A stretch of DNA of 64,000 nucleotides from Stenotrophomonas maltophilia (GTDB lineage: Bacteria; Pseudomonadota; Gammaproteobacteria; Xanthomonadales; Xanthomonadaceae), in NCBI GenBank assembly GCA_002363385.1, contig DEVL01000003.1, positions 124,505-188,504 on the forward strand. Reading direction: 5' to 3'. The stretch's first letter is position 1. Every line of letters starts with the position of its first letter. This document shows positions 25,640-34,831 of the stretch, in pieces. The notes under the pieces were generated by a model, which worked only from the letters and a program-made list of their open reading frames with translations, ran no database searches and was not told the origin of the DNA. The translations under genes and the position numbers were made by a program.

Positions 25640-26485
25640 ATGACCGACCGTTACGCCGTATTCGGCCAGCCCATCGCGCATTCGCAGTCGCCGCACATCC
25701 ATGCCACGTTCGGCCGGCAGGAAGGCCTGGCGCTGGACTACCGTGCGATCGAGGCATCGCCGGGCGAGTTCCTGGCCGCCCTGGAAGCCTTCGCTGCCGA
25801 GGGTGGCGTGGGCGCCAACATCACCGCGCCGCACAAGGAAGCCGCCTTCGCGCTGTGCACCACGCTGACCTCGCGCGCGCGCCGCGCCGGTGCGGTCAAC
25901 ACGCTGCTGCGCAAGGGCGACCGCTGGCACGGCGACACCACCGATGGCATCGGCCTGGTCCGTGACCTCACCGACCGCCACGGGCTGGACCTGCGCGGCC
26001 GCCGAACCCTGCTGATCGGCGCCGGTGGCTCGGCCCGCAGCGTGGCCCCGGCCCTGCTGGATGCGGGCATCCTGGAACTGGTCGTGGTCAACCGCACCCC
26101 GGAACGTGCCGATGCGCTGATCGATGCGATGGGCGAGCCGGGCCGCGCGATCACCCGCTACTGGAAAGACATCCGCGAGCTGGGCGATTTCGAGCTGATC
26201 ATCAACGCCACCTCGGCCGGCCGCGACCGCGCCGCGGAGTTCAAGCTGCCGCTGTCGCTGGTCAACAGCATGACCACCGCGGTCGATCTCAACTACGGCG
26301 AGGCCGCGATTGCCTTCACCGCGTGGGCGCGCTCGGCCGGCTGCCGCAACATCGTCGATGGGCTGGGCATGCTGGTCGAACAGGCCGCCGAGAGCTTCCT
26401 GCAGTGGCACGCGGTGCGCCCACAGACCGATGCGGTCTACACCGAGCTGCGTACCCAGCTGGCCCCGCTGGCGGGCGAGGACTGA
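25640..26485 (+). CDS. aroE: Shikimate dehydrogenase
   Basis: A 281-residue NADP-dependent enzyme that reduces 3-dehydroshikimate to shikimate in aromatic amino acid synthesis. The substrate domain shows FGQPIAHSQSPHIH near residue 7 and the catalytic Lys in NITAPHKEAAF near 70, with the Asp in TDGIGLVRDL near 107. The nucleotide domain has GAGGSARSV near residue 130 and NRTPERADAL. The C-terminal DGLGMLVEQAAESFLQW is conserved. A membrane protein gene follows 4 bp downstream. Confidence 0.96.
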   Translation: MTDRYAVFGQPIAHSQSPHIHATFGRQEGLALDYRAIEASPGEFLAALEAFAAEGGVGANITAPHKEAAFALCTTLTSRARRAGAVNTLLRKGDRWHGDTTDGIGLVRDLTDRHGLDLRGRRTLLIGAGGSARSVAPALLDAGILELVVVNRTPERADALIDAMGEPGRAITRYWKDIRELGDFELIINATSAGRDRAAEFKLPLSLVNSMTTAVDLNYGEAAIAFTAWARSAGCRNIVDGLGMLVEQAAESFLQWHAVRPQTDAVYTELRTQLAPLAGED

Positions 26486-26489
26486 GCCG

Positions 26490-26858
26490 ATGGACATGGA
26501 CCTGCTGATCTCGATGCTGACCATGGTCGGCGGGCGCCTGCCGGTGCTGATCGCGCTGGCGGTCGCGGTGGTCTGGGTGGTGGATACCCCGCGTGGTGCG
26601 ATCCGCAGCGTGGCCTTGAGCGCGTTGGGCCTGCTGGCGCTGACCACCCTGGCCGGCCTGGTGCTGAACCTGGTGCCGATGTGGTTGGTGCAGCAGGGCA
26701 ACTACGGAAATCTGCAGATGATGTCCACGATGCTTGGCGTCGGCCACTTCACGCTGAACCTGTTCGAGGCGCTTGCGCTGGTCCTGCTGGTCTGGGCGAT
26801 GACCCGCGCGCTGCGTGGCCGTGCCGTTCCACCCGCTGCGCCGCTGCCGCCACGCTGA
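26490..26858 (+). CDS. Small integral membrane protein
   Basis: A 122-residue protein with three hydrophobic helices (about residues 15-32, 40-65, 83-108) and a Pro/Arg-rich cytoplasmic tail. No family recognised. It starts 4 bp after the aroE stop, so it is probably co-translated with aroE; no functional link to aromatic synthesis is evident. Confidence 0.75.
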   Translation: MDMDLLISMLTMVGGRLPVLIALAVAVVWVVDTPRGAIRSVALSALGLLALTTLAGLVLNLVPMWLVQQGNYGNLQMMSTMLGVGHFTLNLFEALALVLLVWAMTRALRGRAVPPAAPLPPR

Positions 26859-26877
26859 GCGGGTGCAGCCGCCCGTC

Positions 26878-26904
26878 GCGGCCCACAGTATTGGCGTGGG
26901 CCGC
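26878..26904. terminator. Stem-loop after aroE unit
   Basis: GCGGCCCAC and GTGGGCCGC form a perfect nine-base-pair stem with a nine-base loop. No T-run follows, so terminator function is plausible but unproven. Confidence 0.4.
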
Positions 26905-26999
26905 GTCACGGATATGAACCGGCGCGGAAAATGGCGCCGGTCACGGCCCCCGGCTCGTGAGAAAATGGGGGCCGTGATCCAGTCAGGCAGTCCCCCGGC

Positions 27000-29102
27000 G
27001 TGACCGAAAAAGTTGAAGCCCCCCGCGCCCTGAACGACGAACTCAAGGCCGGCATCCGCGACGCCTACGCCAAGCTGCAGGCCAATACGCCCGGCTTCAG
27101 TACCCGGCGCTCGCAGAGCCAGATGATCGGCGTGGTGTCGCGTGCGCTCTCGCACAGTGGCGGCGTCGGCGTGGTCGAAGCGCCCACCGGCGTCGGCAAG
27201 TCGCTGGGCTACCTGACCGCCGGCGTGCCGATCGCGCTGACGACCAAGAAGAAACTGGTGATCAGCACCGGCACCGTGGCGCTGCAGTCGCAGCTGGTCG
27301 AGCGCGATATCCCCAATTTCCTCAAGGCCACCGGCATCGAAGCCACCGTGGCGCTGGCCAAGGGCCGCACCCGCTACCTGTGCACCCGCAACGCCGCTGA
27401 AGCGCATGGCGATGGCGCGCAGGAAGGCATGTTCGAGGACGAGCAGCCGCTGTTCGACCGGCCGCTGGCACCGATCGAGATGGATCTGGCGCAGACGTTG
27501 AGCAAAGCGTTCCTCGAAGGCCGCTGGAATGGTGACCTGGACAACGCGCCGGAAACGATCAGCAACACGCTGCGCTCGCGCATCACTACGCCGGCCTCCG
27601 GTTGTGCTGGGCGCAAGTGCGCGTACTCGGCGCAGTGCGCGGTGCTGCGCTCGCGCAACACCGTGCGCGAGGCGCAGATCGTGGTGACCAACCACGCGCT
27701 GCTGTTGTCGGCGCTGTCGATCGGCGAGAGCGACAACGGCCAGCCGCTGATCGCCCCGCCCTCGGACATGCTGCTGGTGCTCGATGAAGGGCATCACATC
27801 GGCAACGTCGCCATCGACCAAGGCGCGGCCAGCCTCGCGCTGGACGAAATGGCCAAGCGCACCGGCCGTCTGCAGGTGCTGATCGCCGCGTCCTACCGCG
27901 CGGTGGACAAGGACAAGCTGGGCAACCTGCTGCCCAATGAGGCCATCGAAGCTGCCGCCAAGGTCAGCAAGCAGCTAAAGGCGTTCCGCGATGTGATCGA
28001 CCGCAGCTGGCGGCCGGACCCGTCCGCGCAGGAACCGATGTGGCGCGCTCCGAATGGCCGCCTGCCGGACATCTGGATGCCGGACATCGAGGCCATCGCC
28101 GACGATACCCGCGCGCTGTTCAACTGGGCGCACGCCGCGCTGACGCAGGTGGCCAAGGGCAAGCCCGAGGACGCCGCGCGCGAGCGCCTGCAGCGCAACC
28201 TCGGCATGGCGCTGGAAATGATCGAGCAGCAGCACAACCTGTGGACCGGCTGGCGCCGCGAAGACAAGGAGGGCCAGCCGCCAACCGCGCGCTGGATCAC
28301 CCTCTCGCGCGATGGCGACCTGGTCCTGCACGGCTCGCCGGTCTCGGCCGCGAACGTGCTGCGCAAGCTGCTCTGGGATGAAGTGGACTCGGTGGTGATG
28401 ACCTCGGCCACGCTCACCGGCGGCGGCGATTTCCAGGCGCTGGCGATCGACAACGGCATTCCCGCCGAGGCCGAGATGGTTTCGCTCGCATCGCCGTTCG
28501 ATCTGCCCAACCAGGCGCAGCTGATCGTGCCGGCGTTTCCGGTGACCCCGGATGACAAGGAAGGTCATCCCAAGGAAGTGGCCAAGTACCTGGTCAAGGA
28601 ACTGGACTGGGACAAGGGCAGCATCGTGCTGTTCACCTCGCGCTGGAAGATGGAAAAGGTGGCCGAGCTGATGCCGGCCGCGCAGCGCAAGCAGGTGCTG
28701 GTGCAGGGCGAAACGGCCAAGCAGAAGATGATCGACGAGCACCTGCGGCGCACCTCGGCCGGGGAGGGCTCGGTATTGTTCGGGCTCAATTCTTTTGGCG
28801 AGGGCCTGGATCTTCCTGGCGAAGCCTGCACCACGGTGGTGATCACCCAGGTGCCGTTCGCCGTGCCGACCGATCCACAGACCTCCACCTTGAGCGAGTG
28901 GTTCGAAAGCCGCGGCCTGAACGCCTTCAACCTGATCGCGATCCCGCACGCCCTGCGCACGCTGACCCAGTTCTCCGGCCGCTTGATCCGCACCTCCACC
29001 GATACCGGCCGCGTGATCATCCTCGATTCGCGGCTGCTGACCCGACGTTACGGCAAGCGCATCATCGATTCACTGCCGCCGTTCAAGCGGGTGATCGGGT
29101 AG
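27000..29102 (+). CDS. dinG: ATP-dependent DNA helicase DinG
   Basis: A 700-residue XPD-like superfamily 2 helicase that unwinds 5'-tailed duplexes, R-loops and related structures. Walker A EAPTGVGKS is near residue 60. The iron-sulfur cysteines are in YLCTRN near 126 and SGCAGRKCAYSAQCAV (Cys near 201, 206, 212). The DEGH motif II is near 262, SATLTGG near 468 and SFGEGLDLPGE near 600. The GTG start is used because conserved sequence begins within a few residues. All four cluster cysteines are present, so redox-dependent activity is expected. Confidence 0.95.
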   Translation: MTEKVEAPRALNDELKAGIRDAYAKLQANTPGFSTRRSQSQMIGVVSRALSHSGGVGVVEAPTGVGKSLGYLTAGVPIALTTKKKLVISTGTVALQSQLVERDIPNFLKATGIEATVALAKGRTRYLCTRNAAEAHGDGAQEGMFEDEQPLFDRPLAPIEMDLAQTLSKAFLEGRWNGDLDNAPETISNTLRSRITTPASGCAGRKCAYSAQCAVLRSRNTVREAQIVVTNHALLLSALSIGESDNGQPLIAPPSDMLLVLDEGHHIGNVAIDQGAASLALDEMAKRTGRLQVLIAASYRAVDKDKLGNLLPNEAIEAAAKVSKQLKAFRDVIDRSWRPDPSAQEPMWRAPNGRLPDIWMPDIEAIADDTRALFNWAHAALTQVAKGKPEDAARERLQRNLGMALEMIEQQHNLWTGWRREDKEGQPPTARWITLSRDGDLVLHGSPVSAANVLRKLLWDEVDSVVMTSATLTGGGDFQALAIDNGIPAEAEMVSLASPFDLPNQAQLIVPAFPVTPDDKEGHPKEVAKYLVKELDWDKGSIVLFTSRWKMEKVAELMPAAQRKQVLVQGETAKQKMIDEHLRRTSAGEGSVLFGLNSFGEGLDLPGEACTTVVITQVPFAVPTDPQTSTLSEWFESRGLNAFNLIAIPHALRTLTQFSGRLIRTSTDTGRVIILDSRLLTRRYGKRIIDSLPPFKRVIG

Positions 29103-29127
29103 CGCAGATTGCTCCCTGGCAGCCCGG

Positions 29128-29757
29128 TCAGAGGGTGCTTCCGTGAGGCGCGGCCGAGGTGTCTGGATGACGGCAGGCCTGGTGGGAGATGGCCTGCTGG
29201 TAGCTCTGGCCGAAGCACCGCACAAACGCATCGACGATATCGAGATTGGGCGGCCAGGCGACCTGCATCACCTCGCCGCTCGGCATCGTGAAGTCGAAGA
29301 AGCCGTTCTCGACGTTGGTCCCAGGCGGCGCAGGCAGGGCTGCGAGCGTCGCGCGGGCGGCGGCCAGGGCCGGGCGGTCCTTTTCGATGAGCGCGACGCT
29401 GGCATCCACGTAAGGATTCCAGCCGCCGGCATCCGGCGCAGGTTTGTAGGTCTGCCGCATCAATGTGACCGCCTGCGCGTCCTGCCCGGCCTGCGCGCGC
29501 ATCTGCGCTTCATGCCAGATCATCGTGGTGTCGCCGGCGGCCTTGGGCTGCGCACGATAGGCCGCGATGAGATCGGCAGCAGCGAGCTGGCACTGGGCCT
29601 TCTCCGCCATCGGCCGCCAGCCGCCTTCCAGATCCTGATCAAACTGCTCCGGGCTCAGCGCCAGCATCGCGGCGCGATCCACGGCGCAGTCCTCGGCAAA
29701 GGCCGGACATGCGGCGGCCGACAAGGCCAGTAACAGCAGAGAACGCGTGCCGTGCAT
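29128..29757 (-). CDS. Exported hypothetical protein
   Basis: A 209-residue protein with a clear signal peptide (residues 1 to about 21, ending PAFA) and two cysteines near the mature N-terminus and middle plus two near the end, which could form disulfides. The mature part is mostly helical with an MRAQAGQDAQAVTLMRQTY segment reminiscent of a tetratricopeptide helix pair. No family recognised. The ATG at 29757 starts the signal peptide; codons upstream are in a different compositional context. It converges on dinG. Confidence 0.7.
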   Translation of the reverse strand: MHGTRSLLLLALSAAACPAFAEDCAVDRAAMLALSPEQFDQDLEGGWRPMAEKAQCQLAAADLIAAYRAQPKAAGDTTMIWHEAQMRAQAGQDAQAVTLMRQTYKPAPDAGGWNPYVDASVALIEKDRPALAAARATLAALPAPPGTNVENGFFDFTMPSGEVMQVAWPPNLDIVDAFVRCFGQSYQQAISHQACRHPDTSAAPHGSTL

Positions 29758-29821
29758 CGTCACATCCTTGTTCAGAAGTCTGCACCGAGTGTTTTCCAGA
29801 GATGCATAAGGGGTCAAGCGC

Positions 29822-30997
29822 TCACCCCCGCCGCAACCGCAGGCGCTGCCCCTCGCTGAGGCTGCGCCACAGCCACTCCACCGGGCCGAAACGGTACCGC
29901 TGCAACCACCAGGCGCTCAGCCACAGCTGCAGCGGGAACACGATCAGCGCTACTGCGAGGATCGGCCACAGCCCATGCCCTGTCCCCAATCCCAGCCCGA
30001 AGCCGGCGAACAGCGGCACGCAGATCGCGCTCTGCAGCAGGTAGTTGCTCAACGCCATCCGTCCGGCAGGCACGAACACGCGCAGCCAGCGCTCCGCCCA
30101 GGCATGCAGATAAAGCAGCGCGAAGCCGCAGGCCAGCGCGATACCCAGCGCCAACGGGGCGACGCGATAGCTCACCCGCAGCAGGTAGCCCGGCACACCG
30201 CTGCGTAGCGCAGGCCAAACATCTTTCAGCGCAGGCGCGCACGTTTCCAAGGTGAGGAAGACGGCGGCGATCACCGCGCCGCCGAGGCACAGCATCCGCA
30301 GGCTGCGCCGATGCTGCAGCGGAGACTGCAGCAGCCCACGGCGGCCCGCCCAGTAGCCGAGCAGGAAGCGCCCCAGCACGAAGAACAGCAGGGCCCAGTT
30401 GGTCAGCCGTACCCAGCTGCCGAGCAGCAGGTTCTGCCACCAGGCCTCGACCAGCGTGCCGGAGGACAGTGCCGTCACGGCGGCGCCGTAGACCTGCGCG
30501 CGCGGCGCCATCGTCATCACCCACTCGCGCATCCATGGCGACAGCAGCGGTGGCAGGAACAAGGCGATCACCACGCCGGTCACCACCAGCGCGCGATCGC
30601 CGACGTGACGGAACAGCGGCAGGAGCAGCCCGACCAGCGCGTAGGTCAGCAGGATGTCGCCCCACCATAGCACCGTGGCATGCAGCAGGCCGATCAGCGC
30701 CAGTGCGGCCATGCGGCGCAGGTGCGGTGCCACGCCCGCTGTGCCACGGGCGTCTATCTGCATGGCAACCCCCATCCCGAACAGCAGGGAGAACACCGTG
30801 ATCGCTTTGAGGTCCACCACCCAGCCCATGCCGGTGCGGATCACGTGGTCGAGCGCGGCGCTGGGCAGGGCCTGCTGGGTGGATGCATCCAGCAACCCAT
30901 CCAGCGAGAAGAAGCGCAGGTTGACCAGGAACACTCCGAGCAGCGCGACGCCGCGCAGGGCGTCGATCAGGGGCTGGCGAGGCGATGGCGCGATCAT
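29822..30997 (-). CDS. DUF418 family membrane protein (YeiB-like)
   Basis: A 391-residue polytopic inner-membrane protein of the DUF418/YeiB family, related to acyltransferase-3-like heparan N-acetyltransferase folds but of unknown function. The N-terminal signature is DALRGVALLGVFLVN at residues 12-26 and the C-terminal DUF418 signature is GRMALSNYLLQSAIC near residue 310. About ten membrane segments can be counted. It stands between the exported hypothetical protein and ilvD, all on the minus strand, 42 bp after ilvD. Confidence 0.9.
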   Translation of the reverse strand: MIAPSPRQPLIDALRGVALLGVFLVNLRFFSLDGLLDASTQQALPSAALDHVIRTGMGWVVDLKAITVFSLLFGMGVAMQIDARGTAGVAPHLRRMAALALIGLLHATVLWWGDILLTYALVGLLLPLFRHVGDRALVVTGVVIALFLPPLLSPWMREWVMTMAPRAQVYGAAVTALSSGTLVEAWWQNLLLGSWVRLTNWALLFFVLGRFLLGYWAGRRGLLQSPLQHRRSLRMLCLGGAVIAAVFLTLETCAPALKDVWPALRSGVPGYLLRVSYRVAPLALGIALACGFALLYLHAWAERWLRVFVPAGRMALSNYLLQSAICVPLFAGFGLGLGTGHGLWPILAVALIVFPLQLWLSAWWLQRYRFGPVEWLWRSLSEGQRLRLRRG

Positions 30998-31039
30998 GCG
31001 CCGCAGCGTAGCCGATCCGCCCTAGCGGCGCGGCGCGCC

Positions 31040-32878
31040 TTAGTCCTGCAGCTTGGCCAGGTCCCGCACCGCACCCTTGTCAGCACTGGTGGCCAGCAAT
31101 GCATACGCCTTCAGTGCACCGGTGACCTTCCGCGGGCGGGCCTCGCGCGGCTTCCAGCCGAGCGCGTCCTGTTCGGCGCGGCGTGCGGCCAGCGTGGCGT
31201 CATCGAGCAGCACATCGATGCGCCGTGCGGGAATGTCGATGCGGATGCGGTCGCCGTTGCGCACCAGGCCAATGGTGCCGCCCGAGGCCGCTTCCGGCGA
31301 GGCATGCCCGATCGACAGGCCCGAGGTGCCGCCGGAGAAACGGCCGTCGGTGAGCAGGGCGCAGTGCTTGCCCAGCCCCTTGGATTTCAGATAACTGGTC
31401 GGGTACAGCATCTCCTGCATGCCCGGGCCACCGCGCGGGCCTTCGTAGCGGATCACCACCACATCGCCGGCCACCACGTCATCGGCAAGGATGCCCTGCA
31501 CGGCGGCGTCCTGGCTTTCGAACACGCGCGCGTTGCCTTCGAACACATGGATGGACTCGTCCACGCCAGCGGTCTTCACCACGCAGCCATCGACGGCGAG
31601 ATTGCCACGCAGCACCGCCAGCCCGCCTTCGGCCGAATAGGCGTGTTGCACCGCGCGGATGCAGCCTTCGGCACGGTCCACGTCCAGTGTCGGCCAGCGC
31701 GTGGCCTGGCTGAAGGCGATCTGGGTGGGGATGGCGGCCGGACCGGCACGGAAGAAATCGTGCACCTTCTCATCGATGCTCACCGCGACATCCCAGCGTG
31801 CGATCGCCTCGGCCAGGGTGCGGCTGTGCACGGTCGGCACGTCGGTGTGCAGCAGGCCACCGCGCGCGAGTTCGCCGAGGATGCCGAACACGCCGCCAGC
31901 GCGATGCACGTCTTCCATGTGGTACTTCGGCGTATTCGGGGCGACCTTGCACAGCTGCGGCACACGGCGCGAGAGCGCGTCGATGGCATGCAGGTCGAAG
32001 TCGACTTCCGCTTCCTGCGCCGCCGCCAGCAGGTGCAGGATGGTGTTGGTCGAGCCGCCCATCGCGATATCCAGCGTCATCGCGTTCTCGAACGCCTGGC
32101 GGGTGGCGATGCCGCGGGGCAGTGCACCGATCTCTTCGCCGCCATACCAGCGGTGGCACAGCTCCACGACCAGGCGGCCGGCGCGACGGAACAGCTGCTC
32201 GCGGTCGGCATGCGTAGCCAGCGTCGAGCCGTTGCCGGGCAGCGACAGCCCCAGCGCCTCGGTCAGGCAGTTCATCGAGTTGGCGGTGAACATGCCCGAA
32301 CACGACCCGCAGGTGGGGCAGGCGCTGCGCTCGTACTCGGCGACCTTTTCATCACTGGCGCTTTCATCGGCGGCGATCACCATCGCATCCACCAAGTCCA
32401 GCTTGTGCTCGGACAGGCGCGTCTTGCCCGCTTCCATCGGGCCACCGGACACGAACACCACCGGGATGTTCAGGCGCAGCGCGGCCATCAGCATGCCGGG
32501 GGTGATCTTGTCGCAGTTGGAAATGCACACCAGCGCATCGGCGCAGTGCGCGTTGGCCATGTACTCCACCGAGTCGGCGATGATCTCGCGGCTGGGCAGC
32601 GAATACAGCATGCCGTCGTGGCCCATCGCGATGCCGTCATCCACCGCGATGGTGTTGAACTCTTTGGCAACGCCGCCGACCTGCTCGATCTCGCGCGCCA
32701 CGAGCTGGCCCAGGTCCTTGAGGTGCACATGGCCGGGCACGAACTGGGTGAACGAATTGGCGATGGCGATGATCGGCTTGTGGAAGTCGCCATCGGTCAT
32801 GCCGGTGGCGCGCCACAGGGCGCGGGCGCCGGCCATGTTGCGGCCGGCGGTGGAGGTGCGGGAGCGGTATTCAGGCAT
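31040..32878 (-). CDS. ilvD: Dihydroxy-acid dehydratase
   Basis: A 612-residue iron-sulfur enzyme that dehydrates 2,3-dihydroxy-3-methylvalerate/isovalerate in isoleucine and valine synthesis. The three cluster cysteines lie in ISNCDKITPGM near 122, CPTCGSCSGMFTANSMNC near 195 and the following region; GRFSGGTSGLSIGHASPEA near 470-535 is the C-terminal signature. The start ATG gives MPEYRSRTSTAGRNMAGAR, the standard family N-terminus; the frame upstream is leader sequence. Length equals E. coli IlvD within a few residues. Confidence 0.97.
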   Translation of the reverse strand: MPEYRSRTSTAGRNMAGARALWRATGMTDGDFHKPIIAIANSFTQFVPGHVHLKDLGQLVAREIEQVGGVAKEFNTIAVDDGIAMGHDGMLYSLPSREIIADSVEYMANAHCADALVCISNCDKITPGMLMAALRLNIPVVFVSGGPMEAGKTRLSEHKLDLVDAMVIAADESASDEKVAEYERSACPTCGSCSGMFTANSMNCLTEALGLSLPGNGSTLATHADREQLFRRAGRLVVELCHRWYGGEEIGALPRGIATRQAFENAMTLDIAMGGSTNTILHLLAAAQEAEVDFDLHAIDALSRRVPQLCKVAPNTPKYHMEDVHRAGGVFGILGELARGGLLHTDVPTVHSRTLAEAIARWDVAVSIDEKVHDFFRAGPAAIPTQIAFSQATRWPTLDVDRAEGCIRAVQHAYSAEGGLAVLRGNLAVDGCVVKTAGVDESIHVFEGNARVFESQDAAVQGILADDVVAGDVVVIRYEGPRGGPGMQEMLYPTSYLKSKGLGKHCALLTDGRFSGGTSGLSIGHASPEAASGGTIGLVRNGDRIRIDIPARRIDVLLDDATLAARRAEQDALGWKPREARPRKVTGALKAYALLATSADKGAVRDLAKLQD

Positions 32879-32933
32879 GGTGGCTGGCAGGATCTGGCGG
32901 GCCGTGGGGGCGCGTTTCAGCTCGATTCTGCCG

Positions 32934-32959
32934 AAAAATTGCGGTTGCGTTTGCAACCG
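32934..32959 (-). promoter_or_regulatory. Attenuator-like hairpin in ilvD leader
   Basis: On the minus strand CGGTTGC, loop AAAC and GCAACCG form a seven-base-pair stem followed by CAATTTTT, 56 bases before the ilvD start. The shape is that of a short intrinsic terminator inside the leader. I see no leader peptide rich in Ile, Val or Leu codons upstream. Confidence 0.35.
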
Positions 32960-33082
32960 TTGCCAGCGGTGTTTCCCGGGCAAAACCTGAAACCGCGTTC
33001 AGCTGGGCGACTTTGCCGGTTTTGGTTGTTCGTCCCGATCAGGCATGATTGGGGAGATAACCGCACTAGGGGGCATGACGCC

Positions 33083-33646
33083 ATGAAACGTTCCAGGACC
33101 ACTGCGCTGCTGCTGATGAGCGCCGCGCCGCTGCTGTTCACCGCCTGCCAGAAGAACGAGGCCGTGCAGGTGCAGGAAGGACTCTACACCTCGGTGCAGG
33201 CCTGTACCGAAGCTACCGGCGATCCTTCCAGCTGCCGCACCGCCTTCGCCGACGCGCAGAAGCAGTCGGCTGATGCCGCCCCCAAGTACGCCACGCGTGA
33301 AGCCTGTGAGGCCGAGTACAACGCCGAGCAGTGCGTGGAACAGAAGACCTCCACCGGCCACTCGTTCATCGGCCCGATGATGATGGGCTTCTTCATGTCG
33401 CAGATGCTCAGCAACCGTGGCGGTGCCGGCCTGGCCCAGCAGCCGGCGGCAGCCCCGGCCTACCAGGACAAGGCCAAGGGCTGGGCACGTCCGGGTCCGT
33501 CCACCGGTGGCCTGAACACGGCCAGCGGCATCGGTGCCGGCAAGGCCGGCCTGGCGCCGGTCAACGCCACCCCGAACCGGGCGGTCACCGCCAGCCGCGG
33601 TGGCTTCGGCAACACCAGCAGCAACCGCAGCAGCGTCGGCGGCTGA
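33083..33646 (+). CDS. DUF1190 family lipoprotein (YgiB-like)
   Basis: A 187-residue lipoprotein of the DUF1190/UPF0441 family. The signal peptide ends in the lipobox LLFTAC. Conserved paired-cysteine segments follow (ACTEATGDPSSCRTAF and ATREACEAEYNAEQCVEQ), then the family's GPMMMGFFMSQML hydrophobic patch near residue 100 and a long Gly/Ser/Asn-rich tail. It is 3 bp before the glutathionylspermidine-synthase-like gene, the same pairing as E. coli ygiB-ygiC. Function unknown; E. coli ygiBC is linked to envelope permeability. Confidence 0.88.
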   Translation: MKRSRTTALLLMSAAPLLFTACQKNEAVQVQEGLYTSVQACTEATGDPSSCRTAFADAQKQSADAAPKYATREACEAEYNAEQCVEQKTSTGHSFIGPMMMGFFMSQMLSNRGGAGLAQQPAAAPAYQDKAKGWARPGPSTGGLNTASGIGAGKAGLAPVNATPNRAVTASRGGFGNTSSNRSSVGG

Positions 33647-33649
33647 TCG

Positions 33650-34828
33650 ATGCAGCGCGTGCGTATTGCCGAGCGCAGCCAATGGCGCGCTCGGGCCGAG
33701 GAGTCGGGCTTCCGTTTCCACACCATCGATGGTCTGCCGTACTGGGATGAAACCGCGTACTACGCGTTCACCCTGCGCCAGATCGAACAGGACATCGAAG
33801 ATCCCAGCGCCGAGCTGCATGCCATGGCGATGGATCTGGTCGACGAGGTGGTGGGCAGCCAGCAGTTGATGGACCAGCTGGCGATCCCGCCGCCGTTCCG
33901 CGACTGGATCGCCGACAGTTGGCGCCGCCGCGAGCCGCACCTGTACGGGCGGCTGGATTTCGCCTACGACGGGACCGGTCCGGCCAAACTCTACGAGCTG
34001 AATTACGACACGCCCACCTCGCTGTTCGAGGCCTCGTTCTTCCAGTGGCAGTGGCTGGAAGACCAGCGCAACCAGAACCGTCTGCCGCCGCATGCCGACC
34101 AGTTCAACGCGATCCATGAGGCCTTGGTCGAACGCTTCGGTGAACTGGCCGCGCAACTGCCGCCGCCGCTGTATTTCAGTGCGGTCGGTGCCTCCGAAGA
34201 AGACCAGGGCACGGTCGCCTATCTGCGCGACTGTGCCGCCCAGGCTGGCCTGCGTGGCGAAGCGATCGCGATCGAGGATATCGGCCTGTCCGAGGACGGG
34301 CGCTTCACCGCGCTTGACGACACCGTGATCGGCAGCCTGTTCAAGCTGTACCCGCTGGAAGACCTGATGACCGAGTCGTTCGGCCAGTCGCTGCCCGCCT
34401 CGGGCGTGCAGCTGCTGGAACCGGCGTGGAAGGCGATCCTCAGCAACAAGGGCGTGCTGCCGCTGCTGTGGCAGCGTCACCGCGGCCACCCGAACCTGCT
34501 CGCCGCCGAGTTCGACGATGGCAGCGAGCTGCCGCGTGGTTGGGTCCGCAAGCCGTTGTTCTCGCGCGAGGGCGCCAACGTGGCCATGCACCTGGCCGAT
34601 GGCAGCTGGCAGGAAAGCGAAGGCCCGTACACCGGCCCGGCAATCCGCCAGGCCGCGCATCCGCTTACCGCGTTCGATGGCGGTTATCCGCTGATCGGCA
34701 GTTGGGTGGTGGGTGACCAGGCCTGTGGCATGGGCATCCGTGAGGACAACAGCCGGATCACCCGCGACAGCGCCCGCTTCGTACCGCACGCGATCATCGA
34801 CGAAGCGCCGACGCGCATCTATCTCTGA
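33650..34828 (+). CDS. Glutathionylspermidine synthase family protein (YgiC-like)
   Basis: A 392-residue ATP-grasp C-N ligase of the glutathionylspermidine synthase C-terminal family. The ATP-grasp features seen are YDGTGPAKLYELNYDTPTS near residue 104 (metal-binding Glu/Asn), LEPAWKAILSNKGVLPLLW near 262 and the GxWVVGDQACGMGIREDN segment near 350. The amidase domain of the bifunctional E. coli Gsp enzyme is absent, as in YgiC and YjfC, for which no ligase product is established. The substrate may be a peptide or polyamine. It forms a two-gene unit with the DUF1190 lipoprotein. Confidence 0.9.
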   Translation: MQRVRIAERSQWRARAEESGFRFHTIDGLPYWDETAYYAFTLRQIEQDIEDPSAELHAMAMDLVDEVVGSQQLMDQLAIPPPFRDWIADSWRRREPHLYGRLDFAYDGTGPAKLYELNYDTPTSLFEASFFQWQWLEDQRNQNRLPPHADQFNAIHEALVERFGELAAQLPPPLYFSAVGASEEDQGTVAYLRDCAAQAGLRGEAIAIEDIGLSEDGRFTALDDTVIGSLFKLYPLEDLMTESFGQSLPASGVQLLEPAWKAILSNKGVLPLLWQRHRGHPNLLAAEFDDGSELPRGWVRKPLFSREGANVAMHLADGSWQESEGPYTGPAIRQAAHPLTAFDGGYPLIGSWVVGDQACGMGIREDNSRITRDSARFVPHAIIDEAPTRIYL

Positions 34829-34831
34829 GGG

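Noticed and set aside
30680..33082. Long plus-strand frame leading into the DUF1190 gene
   Set aside because: It is antisense to ilvD and part of the DUF418 gene. The real start is the ATG at 33083 that begins the lipoprotein signal peptide.
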